DNA from: JANPCX01 sp031431125
GTDB lineage: Bacteria; Pseudomonadota; Gammaproteobacteria; Burkholderiales; Burkholderiaceae_C
Direction of reading: 5' to 3'
Length of the DNA: 64,000 nt
NCBI GenBank assembly: GCA_031431125.1
Contig: JANPCX010000008.1
Span: forward strand, 1 to 64,000
A model generated the notes under the pieces. It had not been told where the DNA came from. It searched no databases and saw only the letters and a list, made by a program, of their open reading frames with translations. The position numbers and the translations under genes were made by a program. Shown here one piece after another: positions 12,276 to 20,631 of the stretch (its first letter is position 1; every line of letters starts with the position of its first letter).

Positions 12276-12645
12276 TGGTGGAGCTGGCGGGAATCGAACC
12301 CGCGTCCGCAAGCCATCATCGGGCAGTTCTACATGCGTAGCTGACTGATTTGATTTTTGAGGTTGGTATCGCGCAGCAGCACGCTACACCCGCCCCTAGT
12401 CACTTGATTTAAGCCTGTGCTGAATGACGCAACCCAGGACGAGCCCATGTAATTGACTTCGCAGCGTTTGGGTTGCCCCTCACGCCCAGCCCATCGGCCA
12501 ACTGTTGCGAAGGTCACCGGTTTTAAGCGGCGACTTGGTAGTTACTGTCGTTTGCAGTTACAAGTATCCAGTGGATTTACGAGCGTACTGGTGCTCGGCA
12601 TGCCCTGATCCAACTCTGCACCCACGTCGAAGCCAAGTCAGCCCC
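12276..12645 (-). ncRNA. ssrA: tmRNA
   Basis: About 370 bases on the minus strand. The 5' end GGGGCTGACTTGG (from 12645) and the 3' end GGTTCGATTCCCGCC-AGCTCC-ACCA (to 12276) form the alanine-tRNA-like acceptor and T arm. The resume codon GCA at 12555-12553 opens the tag reading frame, which encodes ANDSNYQVAA and ends with TAA at 12525-12523. tmRNA with SmpB rescues stalled ribosomes and tags the nascent chain for proteolysis. The 3' end doubles as the attachment site of the element on its left. The tag end VAA differs from the more common LAA. Confidence 0.93.
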
Positions 12646-12659
12646 AGGAATCGAGTAGT

Positions 12660-13337
12660 TTAGGGCAATCGCAACAACTTCAAGAGGTCTTGCGGTTGGT
12701 GGAGCAAATGATCGGCATCCCAGTCGTGCACTGAGTCGCCATTGCCAAGGTAACCCCAGGCCGCGGCGGCCGTTCGCATGCCAGCGGCTTTGCCGGCTTG
12801 AACGTCTCGCAAATCGTCGCCAACGTAAAGGCAGCGGGCGGCCTGCACTTGAATTCGCTGTGCCGCTTCCATCAGCGGCGCAGGATGGGGTTTGGCATGG
12901 GCGGTTGTATCGCCACAGACCAAAACTGCACAGGCATGCTGCAAGCCCAAGGCGTTAACCAAGGGCTCGGCATAGCGGGCCATCTTGTTGGTGACAATGC
13001 CCCACACGATGCCTGACTGTGTTAGTTTTTCCAGCACAGGCTGCACGTCTGAAAACACAACGGTTTCTCGGGTCAGCCGTGCTTCATAGCGCTGCAAAAA
13101 TTCGTCGCGCAACGCCATGAAATCAGCATCCCCGGGATGCGCCTGCATCGCAACCCCCACCATGCCACGTGCACCGCTTCCAACCATGGGACGCAGCACA
13201 GCGTAAGACAAGGGGTCAAGGCCACGGGACACCCGCATGTCGTTGGCTGCGCCAGCCAGGTCGGGGGCGCTGTCAACCAGCGTGCCGTCCAGATCAAAAA
13301 GAACGGCAGAAAAATTCACCTCGGCAGGGGCCACCAT
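12660..13337 (-). CDS. gph: phosphoglycolate phosphatase
   Basis: A 225-residue HAD-superfamily hydrolase that dephosphorylates 2-phosphoglycolate, a product of DNA 3'-end repair and oxygenase activity. Motif I is LFDLDGTLVDS with the nucleophilic Asp near the N-terminus; motif II is GIVTNK; motif III Lys lies in HAKPHP; motif IV is YVGDDLRDVQAG. The start at 13337 gives an ATGA overlap with the ubiG stop; a start 6 codons upstream (13355) is also possible. ubiG-gph is a conserved betaproteobacterial pair. The gene ends 15 bases before the ssrA 5' end, so the ssrA promoter must lie within or next to the gph 3' end. Confidence 0.92.
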   Translation of the reverse strand: MVAPAEVNFSAVLFDLDGTLVDSAPDLAGAANDMRVSRGLDPLSYAVLRPMVGSGARGMVGVAMQAHPGDADFMALRDEFLQRYEARLTRETVVFSDVQPVLEKLTQSGIVWGIVTNKMARYAEPLVNALGLQHACAVLVCGDTTAHAKPHPAPLMEAAQRIQVQAARCLYVGDDLRDVQAGKAAGMRTAAAAWGYLGNGDSVHDWDADHLLHQPQDLLKLLRLP

Positions 13338-14041
13338 CACACCGGACGCCGACATGCGAACAAGTAATTCACGCTGGTATTACTCGACAGCCAATAACGT
13401 TTGGTAATCGGGTTATATTCCATGCCGCGTGTTCCAACCAACTCCAGGCCCGCCTCACGGCACCAGGCGGCCAAGCTGCTGGGTTGGATGAATTTCGCGT
13501 ACTCGTGCGTGCCTTTGGGCAAGAGTTTGAGCACATGCTCTGCACCCACGATGGCAAACAAGAATGATTTGAGATTGCGGTTGATGGTGGAGAAATAAAC
13601 CCAACCACCGGGTTTCACCAAAGTGGCACAAGCACGTACGACGGACGACGGATCGGGCACATGCTCGAGCATTTCCATGCAGGTCACGACATCAAACGCC
13701 GAGGCTTCCTCAAGAGCCAAGCCTTCTGCCGCGATCTCGCGGTAGCGAATAGAGGGCGTAGCGGCCTCCAGGGCGTGCAACTGAGCAACTTTCAGCGCCT
13801 TGGTGGACAAATCGATACCCAGGACGTTCGCGCCGCGCCGCGCCATGGAGTCGGCCAATATGCCGCCACCACAACCCACGTCCACCACCGTTTGGCCTGA
13901 AAGCGGACTTTGTCGGTCAATCCAATCCAACCTCAGGGGGTTGATCTCGTGCAGAGGACGAAACTCACTCTGAGGATCCCACCAGCGGTGGGCCAACTCG
14001 CTGAATTTGGCGAGTTCTTGGGGGTCGGCGTTGACAGTCAT
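13337..14041 (-). CDS. ubiG: ubiquinone biosynthesis O-methyltransferase
   Basis: A 234-residue SAM-dependent methyltransferase that carries out both O-methylation steps of ubiquinone synthesis. The N-terminal FSELAHRWWDP and PLHEINPLRLDWI are typical of UbiG. Motif I is VVDVGCGGGILADSMARRGA, followed by the acidic GIDLS, then FDVVTCMEMLEHVPDP and VKPGGWVYFSTINR. The length is normal. It is followed with a four-base overlap by gph. Confidence 0.95.
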   Translation of the reverse strand: MTVNADPQELAKFSELAHRWWDPQSEFRPLHEINPLRLDWIDRQSPLSGQTVVDVGCGGGILADSMARRGANVLGIDLSTKALKVAQLHALEAATPSIRYREIAAEGLALEEASAFDVVTCMEMLEHVPDPSSVVRACATLVKPGGWVYFSTINRNLKSFLFAIVGAEHVLKLLPKGTHEYAKFIQPSSLAAWCREAGLELVGTRGMEYNPITKRYWLSSNTSVNYLFACRRPV

Positions 14042-14088
14042 GATGCGATGGTAACCAGGGCAAGGATTTCTTGGCGCCCAACAACGAA

Positions 14089-14110
14089 AAACCCCGCCGA
14101 AGCGGGGTTT
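14089..14110. terminator. bidirectional intrinsic terminator
   Basis: AAACCCCGC-CGAA-GCGGGGTTT is a perfect 9-bp hairpin with a tetraloop and flanking A and T runs. It lies after the OmpA-family gene (ends 14129, minus strand) and upstream of ubiG. Confidence 0.85.
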
Positions 14111-14128
14111 CAGGTTCAGCCCAAGGGC

Positions 14129-14806
14129 TTACTTCTTGGTGCGGGTACCGACCACTTCGATCTCAACGCGGCGGTTTTTAGCTTTGCCTTCTTTGGTCTT
14201 GTTGTCAGCAACAGGTTGCTTCTCGCCCTTGCCTTCGGTGTAGACGCGGTTCTTCTCCACACCTTTGGTCAGCAAATAGGCCTTAACGGCTTCAGAGCGG
14301 CTGACCGACAGCTTCTGGTTGTAGGCATCGCCGCCGTCAGAGTCAGTGTGACCGACAGCAATGATGACTTCCAGGTTGATACCAGCAATCTTGCTCACCA
14401 GGTCGTCCAACTTGGCTTTGCCTTCGGGCTTGAGCACCGATTTGCCAGAATCAAAGAATGCGTCAGCAGCGAAAGTCACCTTTTCAGCTGCAGGTGCAGC
14501 TGGAGCCTTGGCAGGAGCCGCCGCAGGAGCTGGAACTGCAGCTGGGGCTGGTGCCGGTGCAGCAACTGGTGCTGGTGCGGGCGCAGGAGCAGCCGCTGGC
14601 TTCAAAGCGCCATCACAGGTGCCGACTGCAGTTGCAGGCGTCCAGTTGGCATCGCGCCAGCAGTGCTGGTTGGTGCCGTTCATCCAGGTCAGGCCATTGG
14701 GGTTGACCCAGTTGTCAACCGCTTTGGCTTGGGCAAAAGCGCCAGAAGACAGCGTTGCCAGTGCAACAGTTGCGAAAAGCGATGCCACGTTGTTCAGTTT
14801 CTTCAT
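14129..14806 (-). CDS. OmpA-family outer membrane protein
   Basis: A 225-residue protein with a signal peptide (MKKLNNVASLFATVALATLSSGAFAQA, cleaved after AFAQ). A short domain follows with WVNPNGLTWMNGTNQHCWRDANW, then an Ala/Pro repeat linker (about 65-105). The C-terminal OmpA domain (about 110-220) has TFAADAFFDSGKSVLKPEG, VGHTDSDGG and NRRVEIEVVG and should bind peptidoglycan. There is no N-terminal beta-barrel of normal size, so it is an anchored envelope protein. The start is set by GAGGAGA upstream of ATG at 14806. It is a well-known abundant Comamonadaceae protein type with gyrA next door. Confidence 0.88.
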   Translation of the reverse strand: MKKLNNVASLFATVALATLSSGAFAQAKAVDNWVNPNGLTWMNGTNQHCWRDANWTPATAVGTCDGALKPAAAPAPAPAPVAAPAPAPAAVPAPAAAPAKAPAAPAAEKVTFAADAFFDSGKSVLKPEGKAKLDDLVSKIAGINLEVIIAVGHTDSDGGDAYNQKLSVSRSEAVKAYLLTKGVEKNRVYTEGKGEKQPVADNKTKEGKAKNRRVEIEVVGTRTKK

Positions 14807-15076
14807 GATTCTCCTCTCAGGGGGGATGGGATCTAGGGTGTTCAACAAAGGGTCCGAACTCATAAAACCGTAAGTCCAAACCCGATAAGTCGGAGCTTGG
14901 CTACAAAAAACATTGTGCCATAGGCCACGAGGGCAATTGAAATTGACCCGCCCGGAAATGGTCGGAGAGCCCAGCCGTTGCAAGAGCACCACAGTTGCAG
15001 CAGAACTAGAATGCTCGTTTCGCCCGCCGCACGTGATTTGCAGCGCTGCCTGGTTATTACTTGACTGATTGCCCGC

Positions 15077-17722
15077 ATGACCCAGTTTGCCAAAGAAACG
15101 CTGCCTATCAGCTTAGAAGAGGAGATGCGCAGCTCCTACTTGAGTTACGCGATGAGCGTGATCGTGGGGCGCGCACTGCCCGATGCACGCGATGGACTCA
15201 AGCCAGTACACAGGCGTGTTCTGTTTGCAATGCATGAGCTGAGCAACGACTGGAATCGGCCCTACAAAAAATCAGCCCGTATCGTCGGTGACGTGATTGG
15301 TAAATACCACCCACACGGCGACCAATCGGTGTACGACACCATTGTTCGCATGGCGCAAGACTTTTCCTTACGCCATATGCTGGTCGATGGACAGGGGAAC
15401 TTCGGCTCGGTCGACGGTGACAACGCCGCGGCGATGCGGTACACCGAGATTCGTTTGGCCAAGATCACCCACGAAATGCTGGCGGATCTGGACAAAGAAA
15501 CGGTCAACTTTGGCCCGAACTACGACGGCAGCGAAAAAGAACCTCTGGTATTGCCTGCACGGCTACCGAACTTGCTGGTCAATGGCTCGGGCGGTATCGC
15601 GGTCGGCATGGCCACCAACATTCCGCCGCACAACCTCAATGAGGTGATCGACGCTTGCCAGCATTTGCTGAAAAACCCGAGTGCCACCATCGACGAGTTG
15701 ATGGAAATCATTCCGGCACCCGACTTCCCCACCGCCGGCATCATTTACGGCCTCAACGGTGTGCGCGATGGCTACCGCACGGGCCGAGGCCGCGTGGTGA
15801 TGCGCGCCAAGTGCCATTTCGAAGACATCGACAAAGGCCAGCGCCAATCCATCATCGTTGATGAGATTCCCTACCAGGTCAACAAGAAGAACCTGCTGGA
15901 GCGCATGGCCGAGCTGGTTCATGAGAAAAAAATTGAGGGCATCAGTCACATCCAAGACGAGTCGGACAAGTCCGGCATGCGGGTGGTGATTGAGCTCAAG
16001 CGCGGCGAAGTGCCCGAGGTGGTGCTGAACAACCTGTACAAACAGACCCAGCTTCAAGACACCTTCGGCATGAACATGGTGGCGCTGATCGACAACCAGC
16101 CCAAGCTGTGCAACCTGAAGGATTTGATCGCCATTTTCTTGGAGCACCGCCGCGAGGTGGTGACACGCCGCACGGTATTCGAGCTGCGCAAAGCACGCGA
16201 ACGCGGCCATGTGCTGGAAGGTTTGGCTGTGGCGCTGGCCAACATCGACGAGTTCATCGAAACCATCAAATCCTCGCCAACGCCCCCAGTGGCCAAAGCG
16301 GCGTTGATGAGCAAAAGCTGGGACTCCTCCATGGTTCGCGAGATGCTGTCGCGCGCCGAGAAAGACACCCCGGATGGGCGCGGGTCCTTCCGTCCAGAAG
16401 GCTTGGCCCGCGAATTCGGCATGCAGGGAGATGGCCTCTACCGTCTGAGCGACACCCAAGCGTCAGAAATTCTGCAGATGCGCTTGCAGCGCCTCACCGG
16501 CCTAGAGCAAGACAAGATCATTGGTGAGTACAAAGAGGTGATGGCTGAGATCGCCGACTTGCTGAGTATTTTGACCACACCCGAACGTGTGACCACCATC
16601 ATCTCGGACGAACTCGCCGCCATCAAAACAGAGTTTGGTCAAACCAAAATCGGTGCCCGCCGCAGCCAGATCGAACACAACGCGCAAGACCTGGGCACGG
16701 AAGACTTGATCACTCCGACCGACATGGTCGTCACTCTGAGCCACACCGGCTACATCAAGAGCCAAGCACTGTCGGAGTACCGTGCGCAAAAACGCGGTGG
16801 GCGCGGTAAACAGGCCACACAAACCAAAGAAGACGATTGGATAGACCAACTCTTCATCGCCAACACCCACGACTACATCTTGTGCTTCACCAACAAAGGT
16901 CGTGTGTATTGGCTCAAGGTGTGGGAAGTGCCACAGGGCTCACGCGCCTCGCGCGGCAAACCCATCGTGAACATGTTCCCGCTGCAACAGGGTGAAAAAG
17001 TCAACGTGGTGTTGCCACTGACAGGCGAGGCTCGCACTTTCCCGGCCGACCGTTTTGTCTTCATGGCCACAGCACAAGGCACAGTCAAGAAAACAGCACT
17101 TGAAGAGTTCAGCAACCCGCGCAAGGCCGGCATCATTGCGGTTGACTTGGATGAGGGCGACTTCCTCATCGGTGCGGCGCTGACCGATGGCAAACACGAT
17201 GTGATGTTGTTCTCCGATGGCGGCAAGGCCGTGCGCTTCGATGAAGACGACGTTCGATCCATGGGCCGCAACGCACGTGGTGTGCGCGGCATGATGCTGG
17301 ACGAAGGCCAAAGTGTGATCGCGATGTTGGTCGCCGAGGACGAATCACAAAGTGTTTTGACAGCCACCGCCAACGGTTTCGGAAAACGCACCTCCATCAT
17401 CGAATACACCCGCCATGGACGCGGCACGAAGGGCATGATCGCGATTCAGCAAAGCGAGCGCAACGGCAAAGTGGTTGCTGCCACCTTGGTTCGGCCCGAC
17501 GACGAAATCATGCTGATCACCGACAAGGGGGTGTTGGTTCGCACCCGGGTCAGCGAGATCCGCGAGCTGGGTCGTGCCACGCAAGGTGTGACCCTGATTG
17601 CGCTGGACGACGGCTCTGCATTGAGTGGTTTGCAACGCATCGTAGAGAACGATGCCAACGCCGATGCTGACAACGAAGCCAGCGACAGCGATGACGCAAT
17701 TGACCCCGCCGACGGCGTTTGA
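15077..17722 (+). CDS. gyrA: DNA gyrase subunit A
   Basis: An 881-residue subunit of the type IIA topoisomerase that breaks and rejoins DNA and introduces negative supercoils with GyrB. The N-terminal winged-helix and tower region starts LPISLEEEMRSSYLSYAMSVIVGRALPDARDG. The catalytic Tyr is residue 122 in AAMRYTEIRL. The GyrA box QKRGGRGK and the six-bladed beta-pinwheel follow, and the C-terminus is acidic. The quinolone-pocket segment reads HPHGDQSVYD, with Gln where E. coli has Ser83. The gene is divergent from the OmpA-family gene. Confidence 0.97.
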   Translation: MTQFAKETLPISLEEEMRSSYLSYAMSVIVGRALPDARDGLKPVHRRVLFAMHELSNDWNRPYKKSARIVGDVIGKYHPHGDQSVYDTIVRMAQDFSLRHMLVDGQGNFGSVDGDNAAAMRYTEIRLAKITHEMLADLDKETVNFGPNYDGSEKEPLVLPARLPNLLVNGSGGIAVGMATNIPPHNLNEVIDACQHLLKNPSATIDELMEIIPAPDFPTAGIIYGLNGVRDGYRTGRGRVVMRAKCHFEDIDKGQRQSIIVDEIPYQVNKKNLLERMAELVHEKKIEGISHIQDESDKSGMRVVIELKRGEVPEVVLNNLYKQTQLQDTFGMNMVALIDNQPKLCNLKDLIAIFLEHRREVVTRRTVFELRKARERGHVLEGLAVALANIDEFIETIKSSPTPPVAKAALMSKSWDSSMVREMLSRAEKDTPDGRGSFRPEGLAREFGMQGDGLYRLSDTQASEILQMRLQRLTGLEQDKIIGEYKEVMAEIADLLSILTTPERVTTIISDELAAIKTEFGQTKIGARRSQIEHNAQDLGTEDLITPTDMVVTLSHTGYIKSQALSEYRAQKRGGRGKQATQTKEDDWIDQLFIANTHDYILCFTNKGRVYWLKVWEVPQGSRASRGKPIVNMFPLQQGEKVNVVLPLTGEARTFPADRFVFMATAQGTVKKTALEEFSNPRKAGIIAVDLDEGDFLIGAALTDGKHDVMLFSDGGKAVRFDEDDVRSMGRNARGVRGMMLDEGQSVIAMLVAEDESQSVLTATANGFGKRTSIIEYTRHGRGTKGMIAIQQSERNGKVVAATLVRPDDEIMLITDKGVLVRTRVSEIRELGRATQGVTLIALDDGSALSGLQRIVENDANADADNEASDSDDAIDPADGV

Positions 17723-17748
17723 CAACAGCCCAACACGAGGAGAAGAGA

Positions 17749-18372
17749 ATGAAAAAATTGATTCTGATGGGCTTATTGCTCGCGGCGGGAACGGCGGTTC
17801 ATGCCCAATCCGCAACAGCCAGCGCAGATGCCACTAACGCCGGCTCATCCAAAGTCAGCCCTGCCAAGAAACAATTGGTGGAGAAAATTCTCAAGCTACA
17901 GCAGCCCAATATTGAGCTTCTCGCCCGCAGCATGTCCGAAGGTTTAGCCAGGCAACTCGCGCAACAGGCGAACGTAGCCATGCAGCGCAGAGTGGCTCCG
18001 GAAAAACGGGAAGCTCTGGCCAAGGTCATGCAAGCGGATTTGGATAAATTCGTTGCCGAAGCTGTACCTGCCGCTCGCCAGCGGGCAGTGGCTCTTGGCC
18101 CGGAGATCATGGGCACAGACCTGGAAAAAAACTTCACTGAAGCCGAGCTCAAGCAAATCGTTGCGATTCTGGAATCACCGGCCAACGCAAAATTTTTGGA
18201 GCTCAGCGCTCGCACGGGACGCTCGTTGCAGGAAAAATTAGCGCCGGAGATCAGCCCCAAGCTTCAGGCATTGGATCAAACCTGGACGAAGCGGTTGCAA
18301 GACGCAGTGCAGCCAAGTACAGACAAGTCCAATCCTGCGCCGCCTGCGGCTCCAGGACCGACCGCTAAATAG
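17749..18372 (+). CDS. DUF2059 periplasmic protein
   Basis: A 207-residue protein with a signal peptide (MKKLILMGLLLAAGTAVHAQS) and a helical DUF2059-type domain: KKQLVEKILKLQQPNIELLARSM, then YTEAELKQIVAILESPA-like segment read here as FTEAELKQIVAILESPANAKF. A Pro-rich tail follows. The start at 17749 has GAGGAG at proper spacing; the longer frame to 17719 overlaps gyrA. It follows gyrA by 26 bases and is probably co-transcribed. Function unknown. Confidence 0.82.
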   Translation: MKKLILMGLLLAAGTAVHAQSATASADATNAGSSKVSPAKKQLVEKILKLQQPNIELLARSMSEGLARQLAQQANVAMQRRVAPEKREALAKVMQADLDKFVAEAVPAARQRAVALGPEIMGTDLEKNFTEAELKQIVAILESPANAKFLELSARTGRSLQEKLAPEISPKLQALDQTWTKRLQDAVQPSTDKSNPAPPAAPGPTAK

Positions 18373-18513
18373 TCGACGTGCATGAGTCCTACCTTCCTAC
18401 CCAGCACTGAGGCACGGGGATTGCTTGAACTCACAGGCCCAACCTCGGCCCCACCTTGCTTCGTGATGGCGCTTCGATTTTGGGCAAGCAAATGAACCAT
18501 TCTCCCTTTCAAC

Positions 18514-19632
18514 ATGGCTGATACCCCCAACCGGTCCGCCCCTGCAGTGCCTGCCGAACTGCAGGCACTGCGCACCCAAATTGACGGCCTGGATCAGTCG
18601 CTGCTGGTGCTGTTAAACCAGCGCGCTGCCTTGGCTCAGGCTGTGGGTGAAATCAAAAAGAAGGAAGGAAGCGTCGCGTTTCGGCCCGAACGCGAAGCTC
18701 AGGTCATCGAGGGCCTGAAGGCCCGTAACAGCGGCCCGCTGATGAAAGACAGCGTCGCACCGATTTGGCGCGAAATCATGTCTGCCTGCCGTGCGCTGGA
18801 GACCCCGAGCCGGATAGCCTACCTCGGCCCCGCGGGCACCTTCAGCGAACAAGCAGCGTTGGGTTTTTTTGGTTCCTCCATCGTCAAGGTCGAGTGCGCC
18901 AGCATTGACGAGGTGTTTCGCTCAACCGCTGCAGGTGCTGCCGATTTTGGTGTCGTGCCCGTCGAGAATTCGTCCGAGGGCGTGGTGGCGCGTTCGCTTG
19001 ACCTTTTTTTGACGACACCACTCTTTATCATCGGAGAGACCAGTTTGTTCGTGCAGCACAACTTGCTGCGCTTGGAAAACTCTTTGGACGGGGTAGAAAC
19101 GGTTTGTGCCCACCCCCAAGCATTGGCCCAGTGTCACCTCTGGCTGAGTCATCATCTGCCTCATGCCGAGAGGCGCCCGGTGGCCAGCAATGCAGAAGGG
19201 GCCCGGCTGGCATCCCAAGACAAACGCTTGGCGGGCATTGCCAGCGTGCGTGCAGGCAGTGAATATGGCTTGCACGTGGTGTCGCCTGCCATCCAGGACG
19301 ATGCCCACAATCGCACGCGTTTTGCGATCGTGACCCACCCTGACCGCCACCCTCGTCCGCAAGCGTCAGGCCATGACTGCACCAGCTTGGTGGTGTCTGT
19401 CCTGAACCGGCCCGGCGCCGTGCACGACATGTTGGTGCCGCTCAAAGAACACAGTGTGTCGATGACGCGGTTTGAATCGCGGCCGGCCCGCTCTGGCCAG
19501 TGGGAGTACTACTTCTACATCGATCTGCAGGGCCACCCGGACACACCGGCGGTGGCTGAGGCGATGCGTGATTTGCGCAGCGCGTGCGCTTTTTTCAAGT
19601 TGCTGGGCACCTATCCCATCGACGTTCATTGA
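18514..19632 (+). CDS. pheA: bifunctional chorismate mutase / prephenate dehydratase (P-protein)
   Basis: A 372-residue enzyme of phenylalanine synthesis. Residues 12-100 are an AroQ chorismate mutase (LRTQIDGLDQSLLVLLNQRAALAQAVGEIKK). Residues 105-285 are prephenate dehydratase (IAYLGPAGTFSEQAA, VVPVENSSEGVV, and the TRFAIV motif with its catalytic Thr). The C-terminus is an ACT domain with the ESRP-type phenylalanine-binding motif (TRFESRPAR). It heads the run pheA-tyrA-aroA. serC, commonly upstream in related genomes, is absent here. Confidence 0.95.
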   Translation: MADTPNRSAPAVPAELQALRTQIDGLDQSLLVLLNQRAALAQAVGEIKKKEGSVAFRPEREAQVIEGLKARNSGPLMKDSVAPIWREIMSACRALETPSRIAYLGPAGTFSEQAALGFFGSSIVKVECASIDEVFRSTAAGAADFGVVPVENSSEGVVARSLDLFLTTPLFIIGETSLFVQHNLLRLENSLDGVETVCAHPQALAQCHLWLSHHLPHAERRPVASNAEGARLASQDKRLAGIASVRAGSEYGLHVVSPAIQDDAHNRTRFAIVTHPDRHPRPQASGHDCTSLVVSVLNRPGAVHDMLVPLKEHSVSMTRFESRPARSGQWEYYFYIDLQGHPDTPAVAEAMRDLRSACAFFKLLGTYPIDVH

Positions 19633-19645
19633 GGTTGCCTGGAAC

Positions 19646-20536
19646 ATGTTCAATCAGTTGGGAGTGATCGGCTGCGGTTTGATGGGTGGCTCATTTGCGC
19701 TGGCGCTCAAACGCTCGGGTTTGGTCAAGCGTGTGGTGGGCTACAGCAAGTCGCCATCGACCACGGAAAAAGCGAAGAAACTCGGCGTGATTGACATCGC
19801 CGCAGAATCTGCGTTGTTGGCAGTGTCGGGCTCTGATGTGGTACTGATCTCGGTACCGGTTGCTGCCAGCGAAGCCACGTTCAAAGCGATTCGCCACTTG
19901 GTAGAGCCCGGTGTGTTGATCATGGACGTTGGCTCAACCAAACTCGATGTCGTCGAGGCTGCGCGCCGGGTGCTCAAAGAACGCATGGGCTCTTTTGTCC
20001 CCGCACACCCCATCGCTGGCAAAGAGTCTGCGGGGATTGGCCACGCCGATGCGGCGCTGTACAACGGCAGGCAGGTCATCTTGACGCCGGTGGCAGAAAC
20101 CTCGCCTGACATGCTGCAAAAAGCAACCGACGTTTGGGCCGCCATTGGCTCACAAGTGTTGCGCATGACACCGGAAAACCACGACGCGGCTTTCGCGGCA
20201 GTCAGCCATTTGCCTCACTTGCTGGCCTTTGCATACTACGGTGCCGTCGCAGGGCAACCCGCTGGCCGAGACTACCTGTCGCTTGCAGGTCCTGGTTTTC
20301 GGGACTTCACCCGAATTGCGGCGGGTGACCCCACCATTTGGCGCGACATTCTGTCGGCCAATCGCGACGAGGTGCTCAAACAATCGGCATTGTTCAGACG
20401 CTCCCTCACCCAGTTCGAAGAAGCCATTCGCAGCGACAACACCGATTTGCTGGAAGCCATGATCCGGGAAGTGTCGGGTGCGCGCGGCGGTTGGCACATG
20501 TCGACCACGCGTCCGACACCCCTGGGCAAAAACTGA
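19646..20536 (+). CDS. tyrA: prephenate dehydrogenase
   Basis: A 296-residue NAD(P)-dependent oxidoreductase converting prephenate to 4-hydroxyphenylpyruvate for tyrosine. The Rossmann motif is GVIGCGLMGGSFALAL near the N-terminus. Family motifs include DVGSTK, HPIAGKE with the conserved His and Lys, and AAVSHLPHLLAF. The start MFNQLG at 19646 is 14 bases after the pheA stop; the longer frame from 19472 runs inside pheA. Confidence 0.93.
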   Translation: MFNQLGVIGCGLMGGSFALALKRSGLVKRVVGYSKSPSTTEKAKKLGVIDIAAESALLAVSGSDVVLISVPVAASEATFKAIRHLVEPGVLIMDVGSTKLDVVEAARRVLKERMGSFVPAHPIAGKESAGIGHADAALYNGRQVILTPVAETSPDMLQKATDVWAAIGSQVLRMTPENHDAAFAAVSHLPHLLAFAYYGAVAGQPAGRDYLSLAGPGFRDFTRIAAGDPTIWRDILSANRDEVLKQSALFRRSLTQFEEAIRSDNTDLLEAMIREVSGARGGWHMSTTRPTPLGKN

Positions 20537-20631
20537 GAATCCCCCGACGCTGACCAACTCACTGCACAGATTGTTGGCAAGCGCCCTGCACGGTTGACCA
20601 TTTGTCGGTTGGCAGCAAGTTGAAGTAGACG

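Noticed and set aside
12538..12562. AGTTACTG-like matches inside ssrA as further integrase sites
   Set aside because: They are the tag-coding part of tmRNA (codons AGT-AAC-TAC on the other strand) and not near the attachment site.
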